Both the position numbers and the translations under genes were made by a program. The notes beneath the pieces were generated by a model that saw only the letters and a program-made list of their open reading frames with translations, made no database searches and had not been told where the DNA came from. From CAZHWR01 sp964536085 (GTDB lineage Bacteria > Bacillota > Clostridia > Oscillospirales > Ruminococcaceae), in assembly GCA_964536085.1 (NCBI GenBank), contig CAZHWR010000022.1:1-30769 (forward strand): DNA of 30,769 bases, written 5' to 3'. Below, in pieces: positions 22,335 through 30,769 of this stretch. Within the stretch, counting starts at the first letter, position 1. Each line of letters opens with the position of its first letter.

Positions 22335-23396
22335 CTATTCCTCGTTTGTGCCGTTGATTTTTGCCCAGATTTTTTCAACGTCGCTCTTTTTGCGGGTTTC
22401 CCAGTACTCCGCAGTTTTATTCCATGACTCGGTAACTTCTTCGGAGTGTTCGGTGTTTATCGTGTAGTTTTTGCCGATGTACTCACCGAGATAATTTGTG
22501 TATTTGACCGCGCCTAAAACGTTAGTGTGCAAAGAATTATAAAAATCAGTCGTATAATCAATGTTCATTTCTTTGATGTGCTTATTCGTGTTGAGTATAT
22601 TAAATCCATAGCCCTTGACTATTTCTTCAATAGTATTCTGGAGCATGATGTTGTCCTTGGTAACAAGATAAGGCGAAAAAGTAAACAGCACGTTTAAGTT
22701 TTCGTCCCTGCAATAATCCAGCAAATCTGTAAGCAGCGGTTTTGAAAAGTCCGAAAGCTCTTTAGTCGCCGTAATCTTGGAATAATCGGTGTAATCCAGC
22801 GACGTGTGATTGGGCGAATCCCTGAAGCCCTTGAGCGCGGATTCTTTATTGTAAAGCAGGTTGTCATAATCCAGCGTCTGCCAGTTGTCGTGATACTTTA
22901 TAATGTCAATAAAATACGAAAGCTTATCCTCTACTCCCGCAGGAAGTGTGTTCCATACAGCCTTAAACCGGTTTAAGGAAAGCTTCATATTGTCTGTAGA
23001 CATTCTGTATCTTCCCAAAGCGTTCGCGGTTACAGGCGGCGCTTCCTGATATTTTACAAACCACCTTAAGTCAATAAGATACAAATCGGGATCCTGCGTT
23101 TTTTTAACCTCTTCAATAAAGTATTTGAAAAGATTTCCGCGCATCGACGCTATTCCCAGCGTGTAGCAGGTGTAACCGTAGTTTTTGTAAAGCTCTGGGG
23201 AGCAAACGTATCTGTATGTGCTCGAGGAGCCGACTGCAACGATGTCAAGAGTGTTTTTAGGCTCTGCATAAAATCCGGCCATAGTCGGCTTGGATTTGGT
23301 TTTATCCACCGGGCGCACAGCATAAGTCACAAACGTGAACATAATTAAAAACACCGCAACAAAACATATTGAGCTTACGACGTCCTTTAACTTCAT
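22335..23396 (-). CDS. SGNH/DltD-like membrane-anchored protein
   Basis: A 353-aa protein with an N-terminal membrane helix (about 8-27) and an extracytoplasmic domain that begins IVAVGSSSTYRY (Ser57-Ser59) and carries DFYNSLHTN with His290. These are the same landmarks as in the lipoprotein encoded next to it, so the two are tandem paralogues: this copy is anchored by a helix, the other by lipid and a long stalk. DltD in Firmicutes has the same single-helix topology and acts with DltB, so this copy is the closer DltD counterpart. It lies 48 nt after the MBOAT gene and 27 nt before the lipoprotein gene. An AGGAAAGGG site lies about 11 bases before the ATG. Confidence 0.83.
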   Translation of the reverse strand: MKLKDVVSSICFVAVFLIMFTFVTYAVRPVDKTKSKPTMAGFYAEPKNTLDIVAVGSSSTYRYVCSPELYKNYGYTCYTLGIASMRGNLFKYFIEEVKKTQDPDLYLIDLRWFVKYQEAPPVTANALGRYRMSTDNMKLSLNRFKAVWNTLPAGVEDKLSYFIDIIKYHDNWQTLDYDNLLYNKESALKGFRDSPNHTSLDYTDYSKITATKELSDFSKPLLTDLLDYCRDENLNVLFTFSPYLVTKDNIMLQNTIEEIVKGYGFNILNTNKHIKEMNIDYTTDFYNSLHTNVLGAVKYTNYLGEYIGKNYTINTEHSEEVTESWNKTAEYWETRKKSDVEKIWAKINGTNEE

Positions 23397-23444
23397 AAGT
23401 GCATTTTCCCTTTCCTATAATAATTTTACACAGACTGACCTGAT

Positions 23445-25043
23445 TTAAAATCTTTCATATATAAATTCCGCCTGCGTAAATCCGGGACCGTAATGGCCGA
23501 ATATTATAACCGCAAACAGCGCGCCTAAATAGATGATCCATCTGAAAATGAGATTCTGCTCTTCCAGCTTTTCGCGTATACTGAATTTCTCCTGTAAAAT
23601 CCCCACAATCAGCAAAATGAATATTCCCGCCATCGCAACCGCAAAATTCTGCGCGTCAAGCCCATAGGTGAATATCCTTCCGTTCAATACTTCACCTGTA
23701 CCGACAGATGTGAATATCCTTTTAATTATGCTCAGCGCCGAGGTCAGGCTCGCAGCTCTGAAGAACACACGTCCAACCATGCACAAAAGGAATGTGCGCG
23801 CCATTTGAAACAGCCTGAAGCTGAAGCAATCGGTTTTTATATGCAGGCGCTTTTTGAGTTTGACGATAAGGTTGCCGAATATTATACCCAGCATTATCAA
23901 AACGCCCTGATACAATCCCCATGCGGCAAATTTCCATGACGCTCCGTGCCAAAAGCCGGTGGTAAACCACACGACCAAAACAGGAAAACAAGAGGCGATT
24001 ATTCTGCCCGCGGTGTTTCCGAAGAATTTTCTGGAGGTCTTATTCAGCCACAGACTGAATTTTGAAACCGAAATCGGATAAAAAAGATACTCTCTGAACC
24101 ACTCGGCAAGCGTGATATGCCATCTGCGCCAAAATTCCGGCACGGTTTTCGCAAAGTTCGGTCGCAAGAAGTTCTTTGCAAGCTTGATTCCGAATATTTC
24201 AGACGCACCCGAAACAATATCCACATATCCCGAAAAATCGCAGTATATCTGAATGGAATACATACACGCGGCAATTGCGAGCAAAAGTCCGTGATGCTCT
24301 TTGTAAGAGCCATAAACCTGATCGATAAAAACAGCAATCCTGTCCGCTATTACAAGCTTTTTGAAAAAGCCCCAAATCATAAGCTGCATGCCGTATTTTA
24401 AGTTTTTATATTCGAACTTACGCTCGGCGTAAAGCTGAGGCGCCAGATCGTTGTATCTGGAAATCGGACCTTGTGTTATGTGCGGGAAATAGCATACAAA
24501 CAAAAGATATTTAAAGAAATTTTTCTGAGGCTCATATTTACCGCGGTAAACATCGATAAGATAACCGAGGATCATAAAGCTGTAAAACGAAACGCCGAAA
24601 ACGGTCACCAAATCGAGCTTTTCCATCGAAAAGCTTCCGCCGAACAAGCTTACGGCTGAGTTGATGTTGCCTATAAAAAAATTCACATATTTCAAGAACA
24701 CGAGCATTGCAAGTACCGAAAGCACACCGACAGCCAAAGCACCGCGGCGTTTTTTCTGGAACTTCGCCTTAATTTCCTTTTTAACGGCTCTGTCCATCGT
24801 TTTATCGGAAAGCTCCGCCTTTTGTTTTTTGTGGTAAGATCCCGTCCACAAAGCGGTAAGGTATGATATAACAGCTGCAACCGCAATGAAAAGCATCCAC
24901 ATCGGATCGCTTTGCATGGCATAAAAATAAAACGCTATGCTCGCCAAAAGCAATATCACCCATTGGCATTTTTTCGGCAGCAGATAATAAAACAAAAATG
25001 CCACAGCAACAAAACACAGAAATAAAAATGATGTTACCGCCAT
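23445..25043 (-). CDS. MBOAT membrane O-acyltransferase (DltB/AlgI-like)
   Basis: A 532-aa polytopic membrane protein of the MBOAT family, which moves acyl groups across the membrane onto extracellular polymers. Family landmarks are HITQGPISRYNDL, WRRWHITLAEWFREYLFYP and the catalytic-histidine motif GFWHGASWK (His366). The N-terminus (TSFLFLCFVAVAFLFYYLLP) is typical for AlgI/DltB proteins. It is the first gene of the operon MBOAT-SGNH-SGNH-ligase-carrier, the same parts as a dlt operon in a different order and with one SGNH gene extra. The start has AGGAGG six bases before the ATG. The acceptor could be teichoic acid, another wall polymer or an exopolysaccharide; this cannot be decided from sequence. 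Confidence 0.93.
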   Translation of the reverse strand: MAVTSFLFLCFVAVAFLFYYLLPKKCQWVILLLASIAFYFYAMQSDPMWMLFIAVAAVISYLTALWTGSYHKKQKAELSDKTMDRAVKKEIKAKFQKKRRGALAVGVLSVLAMLVFLKYVNFFIGNINSAVSLFGGSFSMEKLDLVTVFGVSFYSFMILGYLIDVYRGKYEPQKNFFKYLLFVCYFPHITQGPISRYNDLAPQLYAERKFEYKNLKYGMQLMIWGFFKKLVIADRIAVFIDQVYGSYKEHHGLLLAIAACMYSIQIYCDFSGYVDIVSGASEIFGIKLAKNFLRPNFAKTVPEFWRRWHITLAEWFREYLFYPISVSKFSLWLNKTSRKFFGNTAGRIIASCFPVLVVWFTTGFWHGASWKFAAWGLYQGVLIMLGIIFGNLIVKLKKRLHIKTDCFSFRLFQMARTFLLCMVGRVFFRAASLTSALSIIKRIFTSVGTGEVLNGRIFTYGLDAQNFAVAMAGIFILLIVGILQEKFSIREKLEEQNLIFRWIIYLGALFAVIIFGHYGPGFTQAEFIYERF

Positions 25044-25061
25044 ATTGTTCCTCCTGAATAA

Positions 25062-25130
25062 ATTACAATTCGGTTACAATTGTATCAAAACACGCACGCA
25101 TAAATGTTAATATAGTGTTAACATTTATGC
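25062..25130. promoter_or_regulatory. Operator-like repeats upstream of the Dlt-like operon
   Basis: GCATAAATGTTAA (25098-25110) and TTAACATTTATGC (25118-25130) are perfect 13-bp inverted arms with a 7-nt spacer and no T-run, so they look like a protein-binding dyad. Closer to the gene, TTACAATT occurs twice (25063-25070 and 25074-25081). Confidence 0.5.
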
Positions 25131-25223
25131 ATTAAGACAGACGCTTTTCTGATTTTACCGACAGCAGGTTTATACATATAACCCCAAAAACCGCCTAAAA
25201 CGGACAAAATATCAAGCACGCAA

Positions 25224-25256
25224 AAAAGCAGTCCGCAATAACAGCAAGACTGCTTT
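25224..25256 (-). terminator. Terminator after the zinc-ribbon gene
   Basis: A 10-bp perfect stem (25224-25233 with 25247-25256) and T-run on the minus strand, about 50 nt past the stop of the zinc-ribbon gene. Confidence 0.75.
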
Positions 25257-25308
25257 TATCAAAATATACGCTGCACCTCCCGCTTTACAGGAGGTTTATT
25301 ATTTTTTA

Positions 25309-25677
25309 TTATCTTCCGAAAAGACTTATGATATCATCAAATGAGACCGAGCCGTTAAAGGCAATAAACACCGCGGACGCCGCCGCTGCAAGCAAAACAA
25401 CCATCACAACAAGCACCCACAACAGAGCATGTCCACGCTTTTGCCACTTGCTTTCGCCGTCCGAAACGGCTATGGCTTTCTCAGAGCCTTCGTCCCCGGC
25501 ATGTACCTCGGGCACCGCGGCAGGTTCGGTCTCTTCGGCTCTTACCGTCGGTATTGGCGGCGGATCGCGCCTTTGCTCTGCGGGATCAAGCCCCGTGGGA
25601 GCAGAGCATCTCGAACATTCTGACTCAAATTCCGCGAGCTGTTTTCCGCATACTTTACAGTAATGTGTTATTCCCAT
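25309..25677 (-). CDS. Small zinc-ribbon membrane protein
   Basis: A 122-aa protein with an N-terminal zinc ribbon, CKVC (Cys8 and Cys11) and CSRC (Cys21 and Cys24), a Pro/Glu-rich linker (about 30-78) and one membrane helix near the C-terminus (about 85-107, LLWVLVVMVVLLAAAASAV), leaving a short outside tail. Such zinc-ribbon plus single-helix proteins are common in Firmicutes, and their function is usually unknown. The ribbon would face the cytoplasm. The start has AAGGAAGG about eight bases upstream. It lies between the deacetylase gene upstream and the Dlt-like operon downstream, but has its own terminator, so it is not clearly part of either. Confidence 0.75.
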   Translation of the reverse strand: MGITHYCKVCGKQLAEFESECSRCSAPTGLDPAEQRRDPPPIPTVRAEETEPAAVPEVHAGDEGSEKAIAVSDGESKWQKRGHALLWVLVVMVVLLAAAASAVFIAFNGSVSFDDIISLFGR

Positions 25678-25706
25678 TGTTTTTGCCTTCCTTCCTTAAC
25701 AGATGC

Positions 25707-25826
25707 AAGAAGCAAGATTTGCCAATTCAAAAATGCTGTATTTTTAAAAACCGTGCTGTCAAAAGCGAGAGCGCAAGGTTAGAACATACTGTTTAAAACA
25801 AATGATATTCCCGATTCTTGCTTCTT
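25707..25826. repeat. 11-bp inverted repeat flanking a 98-bp spacer
   Basis: AAGAAGCAAGA (25707-25717) and TCTTGCTTCTT (25816-25826) are perfect inverted arms in the gap between the deacetylase and zinc-ribbon genes. No gene or T-run is visible between them. It could be a small non-coding element or a long-range RNA pairing. Confidence 0.35.
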
Positions 25827-25838
25827 AAATGCTTGTAT

Positions 25839-27206
25839 CTAAAAGCGCACCGGATTAGTATCGTATTCTAACGCCTTGAAGCTATAATCGCGCTTATAAT
25901 GGTCGATCACCTTTTGAAGCGCCTTGTATGTGTTTCCGGCTGCACCGGCGTCGTGCGCGAGCATAACAATTTCCTTTTTAGAGTCCGATGCGGTGTTTAT
26001 CGCATATGACAACACTCCGCTGACCGTATTAGTGTCGCCCGCGTCTCCGAACATTGCGTTCCAGTCAAAATACACATTTCCGTTTTTCAGCATGGTGCTG
26101 ATAATGTCCTTGCGGGTCTCTTTATTGTAGTTGTTCACACTGCCTCCCGGAAAACGGAAAATATTGGGTGCTGTTCCCGTTATATCCCTGATTACATTTT
26201 GCGCCTTGGCAAAGTCTGATGTGTACGCCTTGGTGGATTTGTATATCTTTTTGTAATCGTGATTGTAACAGTGAACGCCTATCGTGTGCCCATCTGCGGC
26301 GATTTTTTTAACAATATCCGGATATTTTTCAGCATTGCTTCCGATTAGGAAAAAGGTCGCTTTAATGCCGTTCCTTTTTAATATTTTCAGAATCTTTTCG
26401 GTGTATTTCGGCGACGGACCGTCGTCAAACGTCAAATACATCGTTTTCTTTTTGCTGTTTTTTGCTTCCTCCGACGATTCTGATGATTTCGACGATTCTA
26501 CCGATTCACCCCGCGAGCTCTGAGCGAACGGCTTACTGCCGACAGCGGTGTCCGGCTCGTCTGCGGTTTGTTCTTCGACGCTTTGAACATCCTGTTTTAC
26601 GGCGCTTTGCACATCCTGTTCCTCGCCGTTAAAATATTCCTGCACGCCGGCCGCAATGCCCTTGGCCAGCTTTATTTGGTAATCCGAGCTTTTAAGCAAT
26701 TCCCGTTCCTGCTGATTGGAGAAAAAGCCGACTGTGAGCTCGCAGTAAGGAACTGTTTGCAGCCCGATATCAGCCTTTTGAACTCCCCGATTATTTGCCT
26801 GAGCCGATTCGGCAGTAGCGCTCAAAAGCAGATTTGCAAGCTGCTTTGCCCCGCTTTGATACTGCGCGCCGATTCCTGAAGAAAACTCGTCGTCATCATA
26901 ACTGCAAACGATCTGTATGTATATACGCCCCGGCTTTTCTTCCTGACCGTCCTCCAAAACAGCAGCGCTCAACCCAAGACTCACAATCTGCTGAGCGGTT
27001 TTTTCCGTTATTTGACGGGATATCTCATGCTGTTCCGGTTCATCTGCATTTCCCACGGACAACACAACATCATACTCGGTCAGCACGCTTGACGCAGCGG
27101 TGGATTTTCGTACTGCGTTTACAACAACGACCGAGGTCGTTATCACCGCCGCAGCGACAAGCAGAAAAATTACTGCAATCGGGATTTTTGATTTCAGATT
27201 TGACAT
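25839..27206 (-). CDS. Deacetylase (NodB) fused to a degenerate amidase_3-like domain
   Basis: A 455-aa membrane-anchored protein with a hydrophobic helix at 9-30. Residues 45-192 follow the layout of N-acetylmuramoyl-L-alanine amidases of the CwlD type: VVLSVGN, NNRGVQ (138-143), VGFFSN (159-164), DYQIKLAKGIAAGVQEYF. The zinc ligands are altered: the first His is Asn53, the SIHAN position is Cys101, and the catalytic Glu is Thr158. An acidic/Ser-rich linker follows (193-252). Residues 255-445 are a NodB-type deacetylase with TFDDGPS (Asp261, Asp262), HCYNH (His312, His316), FRFPGGS and LAHDAG (His418). The amidase part is probably a binding module that places the active deacetylase on peptidoglycan. 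AGGGGGCGG lies upstream of the ATG. Confidence 0.82.
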   Translation of the reverse strand: MSNLKSKIPIAVIFLLVAAAVITTSVVVVNAVRKSTAASSVLTEYDVVLSVGNADEPEQHEISRQITEKTAQQIVSLGLSAAVLEDGQEEKPGRIYIQIVCSYDDDEFSSGIGAQYQSGAKQLANLLLSATAESAQANNRGVQKADIGLQTVPYCELTVGFFSNQQERELLKSSDYQIKLAKGIAAGVQEYFNGEEQDVQSAVKQDVQSVEEQTADEPDTAVGSKPFAQSSRGESVESSKSSESSEEAKNSKKKTMYLTFDDGPSPKYTEKILKILKRNGIKATFFLIGSNAEKYPDIVKKIAADGHTIGVHCYNHDYKKIYKSTKAYTSDFAKAQNVIRDITGTAPNIFRFPGGSVNNYNKETRKDIISTMLKNGNVYFDWNAMFGDAGDTNTVSGVLSYAINTASDSKKEIVMLAHDAGAAGNTYKALQKVIDHYKRDYSFKALEYDTNPVRF

Positions 27207-27594
27207 TTTTTAAGCCGCCCCCTAAAAACAGACCGCATAAGATTCACCAAAAACTTTCTCCCACGATTTTGACTATATGTGCCAATCATATAGTTTCGTC
27301 CATTTTATAATATCACCCATATCAAAAAAAAACAATACAAAGTCGATAAATGTAATAAATTGTAATACTTTTTACCAACATGTAATTATTGAATTTTGGA
27401 CAATATGTATATGACGCCATAATTATTTCTATGCCGGAAAGCCAATCGTTTTGCAGAAAATATTGCCAATGAAGCATGTTCAAAAATGCAAACTATTCCA
27501 TCGGATTAAGCACTTGCCGTTTGAACAAAAAAGTGGTATTATATAATTGAAATAATATGCAATATGCAAATAAACAAAAAGGAGAGTATAATCG
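27207..27594. promoter_or_regulatory. Divergent control region between the deacetylase and GH43 genes
   Basis: No gene is visible in this AT-rich 388-bp gap. It holds a perfect dyad ACTATATG-N7-CATATAGT (27272-27294), 66-88 bp before the deacetylase start, and three TGTAAT copies (about 27352, 27361 and 27381). The last is part of TTTTTACCAACATGTAAT (27369-27386), which also occurs near 4919. A TATAAT at 27542-27547 with TTGAAC at 27521-27526 (15-nt spacing) may drive the GH43 gene. Confidence 0.45.
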
Positions 27595-30500
27595 ATGTTA
27601 AAAAAACTGTTGGCGGGGCTTTTAAGCTGCGCCTTAACGGCGGGCATAGTTCCGGTCTCGCTTGCATCAGCGGATTCGCCGCTTTCCGAGCTGAGGGTTT
27701 ATTACTCTTTTGACGGAACCGAAAAAAACGCGGATGATCTTTCCGGTAACGGCAGAAACGGTGCCATATACGGAACGTCGGAGCTGTCGGACGACGCGGT
27801 ATACGGTCAGTCATTGCTTTTAAAGGGCGGCTATGTTCACATGCCGAGCGATATTTTCGGCGACAGCGAAAGCCTGACCATATCTGTTTGGACGCGTCCC
27901 ATGCGCTCAACGTCATGGTCGAGAGTTTGGGATATCGGAAACGGAACCGACTATTACCTTACGCTTATGGCTCCGACAGACGGAACCAGATTTGCATGTG
28001 AGATAAAAGACGGGATCACAGATTTTGATAAGGCGCGCGCAACCTCCTCGCAGACATTTACCACCGGCTCATGGAAGCAGGTCGTTGTCACGTATTCGCA
28101 AAACGGCAATATAACGCTGTACGAAAACGGAGTTCAGGTCGGGCAGACAGCCGTGGGTTCCCTGAATACCGCCGACTTCGGCGATATCGCCAACGCCTTT
28201 ATCGGGCGGTCAATGTTCTCTGTTGACGCAGATTATTACGGCTATATCGACGAATTCAAAATTTACGAAGGCGTTTTGACCGCAGATCAAATAGCGTCCG
28301 ACTACGCCATGGGCACCGAAAGCATTATGCAAAGCGCGGTCGACAGCCTGGAGCTTGCAAATTACAACTCGCTTTCCTCTTTAAGCTATGTTCAGCAAAA
28401 CCTCTCTCTGCCTTCAAAAACAGCGGTCGCGCCGTCGGGCGCAACGGTCAGTTGGGAATCGTCCGATGAAAGCGTCATGACCAAAGCGGGCAAGCTCGCG
28501 GGAAACACAGGCAAGGTCACGCTTACCGCGACGCTTAAAAGAGGCGATATAACAAAGGTCAAATCGTTCGACGTCACCGTTATTGAACCGGGTGAATTGA
28601 TTGCGGACGACATTGCTGAAATTGAAACCACCGTGGGCACAAAGCCCTCGCTGCCGAGCAAGATAACCGCAAACGGCGGAGAAGCCACCCTGACCGTCTC
28701 GTGGGACAGCGTTGACCCGACTCAATACGCATATGAGGGCTCAAGCGAGATTTCAGGTATCGCGTCAAACGGCGAAACCGTTACCGCAGTTATAAAGACC
28801 GTCGACGACATGGCAAACCTTTTGATTCAAAACGGTTCCCCCGACCCGTATATAACCTATTACGACGGATACTATTACTACGTCCGTTCAGACGGCGGCA
28901 TATGCGTTTCAAAATCAAAACGCCTTGCCGACATCGGCACCGCTCCGCGCATAACCGTTTGGACTGCCCCGTCAAGCGGAATGTACTCAAAAGAAGTTTG
29001 GGCGCCGGAGATACATAATATCAACGGCGAATGGTATATCTATTTCGCCGCGGATGACGGCAACAACGCAAACCACAGAATGTACTGCATTAAAAGCACC
29101 GACCCTGACAACGCTCAGGCGCAGTACGAGATGATGGGTAAACTGGCTCCCACCGCGTATAACGAAGCAAACGGCGAATGGGAGGTCGTTTCCGAGCAGG
29201 ACAAATGGGCTATAGACGGTACGGTGTTACAGGACGTAAACGGCAGAAATTACTTCATCTGGTCCGGCTGGGAGGGCAATGTAGACGGTCAGCAGAATCT
29301 TTACATCGCCGAAATGCTCAACCCTTATACCCTAAAGGGAAGCCGCGTCCTTATCAGCGCGCCTGACACAAACTGGGAGCAAAAGGGTCAGACGGGAGTG
29401 TTAGTCAACGAAGGTCCCCAGATTGTAAAGCACGGCGATAAAGTTCATGTTCTTTATTCCGCAAACGGCTCTTGGACCGACTGGTACTGCATCGGTGCGC
29501 TCACCGCGGATTCCTCCGATGATTTGCTCGACCCGGCAAGCTGGGAAAAATCGGGCGGTCCCTTGTTCACGCAGTCGCTTGCTCCCTCTGACTCCACCTA
29601 TTCAACCGGGCATGCATGCGTTACAACCTCGCCTGACGAATCGGAATATTATTTTGTTTATCATGCGTTTTACTCCGCAGGCGGCGGCTGGGAGGACAGA
29701 AGCGCAAGGGTAGTCAAATTTGAGTTTGATGAAAACGATTTCCCCGTTTTAGGCAATCCCGCAAGCGAAAGCTCGTATCTTGATCAGCCTTCGGGTACTG
29801 AAAACGCAGTTTCGGTCAAGTATGAAGCCGAAACCGCCGGGCTTACAAATGCAAAAACCGCCTCACAGGCTCAGCGTTCAGGCGGAAAATATGTTACCGA
29901 CGTCGGAACAGACAGCCTTGTGACATTTAACGTAAAAGTACCTGTTTCGGGAGTATATCAATTAAATCTTATGGGAAGCTGTCCGTCGGTAACAAGCGGC
30001 AATTGCTATGTTGACGTTTCGGTAAACTCAAGCGAGACCGTAAAGCTCCGCTTCCGGGTAAATTCAGATAACAGAAAAACCAGCCCCGCGTTCGCGGCGG
30101 CGTCTGCAACGCGCGAGGGAGCGTATATAACGCTGGCAGCAGGAATAAACAAGGTGACTGTCACCCGCTCCGCCGATTCGGGCGGAAACGCCGACCTTGA
30201 TTACCTGCATCTGCTCCTGACCGAAGAAGCCGAGCTTACAACGCCGGAGACTGTAAGCATAAGTAAATCTGAGCTTGAGCTGTTTGCAGGCGAAAACGCG
30301 GCGCTGTCGGCGGAGGTTTTGCCGAACGACGCTGTTAATACCGACGTTGTTTGGTCCACAAGTGACGAAGCCGTCGCTGCGGTCGATGAAAACGGCAACG
30401 TGACCGCGATAGGCGCGGGTTCAGCCACTATAACCGCGGCTTCGTACAACAATCCCGAAATAACCGCGGTCTGCACAGTAACGGTACAATCTGTACCCGT

Positions 30501-30769
30501 TACGAAAATTACACTTGATAAAAATTCGCTGTCCCTTACAGTCGGCGGTACGACGGCTCTTTCCGCAACCGTTTCGCCCGACAACGCCACGGATAAATCC
30601 ATTGTATTTTTCTCTGGCAACGAAGCTGTCGCCGCTGTTGATGCAAACGGCAACGTGACCGCGGTTGGTGCGGGTTCAGCCACTATAACCGCGGCAAGCG
30701 TCAGCAACCCCGAAATAACGGCGGTCTGCACAGTCACCGTATCCAAGCCCGCCTCGACCACTACGCCCG
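27595..30769 (+). CDS. Secreted GH43 glycosidase with LamG, CBM6-like and Big_2 domains, 3' end outside window
   Basis: Open to the window end (1058 codons seen, no stop). The signal peptide begins MLKKLLAGLLSC and ends near SLASA. Domains in order: LamG/concanavalin-like (about 30-235), an atrophied Ig-type domain (about 241-332), a Big_4-like domain (333-405), and a GH43 five-blade domain (about 406-735). The expected acidic residues are Asp417 (PDPYI), Asp541 (AIDGT) and Glu606 (NEGP), plus the family mark WAPEIH. A CBM6/35-like module follows (741-881), then two bacterial Ig-like 2 repeats (883-965 and 966-1053). GH43 enzymes cut arabinose or xylose linkages in plant polysaccharides. A wall-attachment or further binding module is expected beyond the window. 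AAGGAG lies ten bases before the ATG. Confidence 0.9.
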   Translation, partial: MLKKLLAGLLSCALTAGIVPVSLASADSPLSELRVYYSFDGTEKNADDLSGNGRNGAIYGTSELSDDAVYGQSLLLKGGYVHMPSDIFGDSESLTISVWTRPMRSTSWSRVWDIGNGTDYYLTLMAPTDGTRFACEIKDGITDFDKARATSSQTFTTGSWKQVVVTYSQNGNITLYENGVQVGQTAVGSLNTADFGDIANAFIGRSMFSVDADYYGYIDEFKIYEGVLTADQIASDYAMGTESIMQSAVDSLELANYNSLSSLSYVQQNLSLPSKTAVAPSGATVSWESSDESVMTKAGKLAGNTGKVTLTATLKRGDITKVKSFDVTVIEPGELIADDIAEIETTVGTKPSLPSKITANGGEATLTVSWDSVDPTQYAYEGSSEISGIASNGETVTAVIKTVDDMANLLIQNGSPDPYITYYDGYYYYVRSDGGICVSKSKRLADIGTAPRITVWTAPSSGMYSKEVWAPEIHNINGEWYIYFAADDGNNANHRMYCIKSTDPDNAQAQYEMMGKLAPTAYNEANGEWEVVSEQDKWAIDGTVLQDVNGRNYFIWSGWEGNVDGQQNLYIAEMLNPYTLKGSRVLISAPDTNWEQKGQTGVLVNEGPQIVKHGDKVHVLYSANGSWTDWYCIGALTADSSDDLLDPASWEKSGGPLFTQSLAPSDSTYSTGHACVTTSPDESEYYFVYHAFYSAGGGWEDRSARVVKFEFDENDFPVLGNPASESSYLDQPSGTENAVSVKYEAETAGLTNAKTASQAQRSGGKYVTDVGTDSLVTFNVKVPVSGVYQLNLMGSCPSVTSGNCYVDVSVNSSETVKLRFRVNSDNRKTSPAFAAASATREGAYITLAAGINKVTVTRSADSGGNADLDYLHLLLTEEAELTTPETVSISKSELELFAGENAALSAEVLPNDAVNTDVVWSTSDEAVAAVDENGNVTAIGAGSATITAASYNNPEITAVCTVTVQSVPVTKITLDKNSLSLTVGGTTALSATVSPDNATDKSIVFFSGNEAVAAVDANGNVTAVGAGSATITAASVSNPEITAVCTVTVSKPASTTTP
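30391..30742 (+). repeat. Two near-identical DNA segments in the Ig-like repeats
   Basis: Segments from 30391 and 30646 (offset 255 bp, 85 codons) share long runs such as AACGGCAACGTGACCGCG and GCGGGTTCAGCCACTATAAC. Both encode the end of a Big_2 domain. Confidence 0.8.

Noticed and set aside
30201..30761. 186-codon minus-strand frame opposite the GH43 protein's Ig-like repeats
   Set aside because: Its internal repeats only mirror the repeats of the plus-strand gene.

Overview
The window looks like a chromosomal segment of an anaerobic, low-to-mid GC Firmicute, most likely a gut or rumen Clostridia member of the Ruminococcaceae/Oscillospiraceae type. This rests on the pyruvate formate-lyase system, Gram-positive lipoprotein and signal peptides, Lys-rich wall-binding repeats, a GH43 enzyme with bacterial Ig domains, strong AGGAGG-type ribosome binding sites and AT-rich intergenic regions. 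No rRNA, tRNA, CRISPR array, transposase or phage gene was seen.

Layout. 1-2419 (+): gatA (5' end cut off) and gatB, ending in a terminator. 2490-3656 (+): FkbM-type methyltransferase. 3783-4810 (-): two small secreted-protein genes that both look broken; the first is a golvesin-domain gene with an internal stop, the second is frameshifted. 4986-8403 (-): a pyruvate formate-lyase operon in which PFL is split. The 690-aa catalytic chain lacks the glycyl-radical domain, which is encoded separately as an 80-aa protein; an unknown 68-aa protein lies between them and the activase gene follows. 8821-10755 (-): secreted PA14 protein with a Lys-rich repeat tail. 10903-15537 (-): MoxR ATPase, DUF58 protein, transglutaminase-like membrane protein. 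15793-17043 (+): glutamate-cysteine ligase. 17117-18950 (-): a polysaccharide deacetylase and an M14 peptidase. 19263-25043 (-): a Dlt-like acyl-transfer operon (MBOAT, two SGNH-type proteins, acyl-adenylating ligase, carrier protein). 25309-27206 (-): zinc-ribbon membrane protein and an unusual deacetylase carrying a catalytically degenerate amidase domain. 27595 to the window end (+): a large secreted GH43 enzyme.

How it fits together. Much of the second half concerns the cell surface: acylation of an envelope polymer, two deacetylases, a peptidase likely acting on peptidoglycan peptides, PA14/wall-binding and GH43 secreted proteins. The most unusual items are the split PFL operon with its small unknown middle gene and tandem NrdR-like boxes upstream, the pseudo-amidase/deacetylase fusion, and the Dlt-like operon with a duplicated SGNH gene and a non-canonical ligase. 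All functional calls come from reading motifs by eye; no database search was run.
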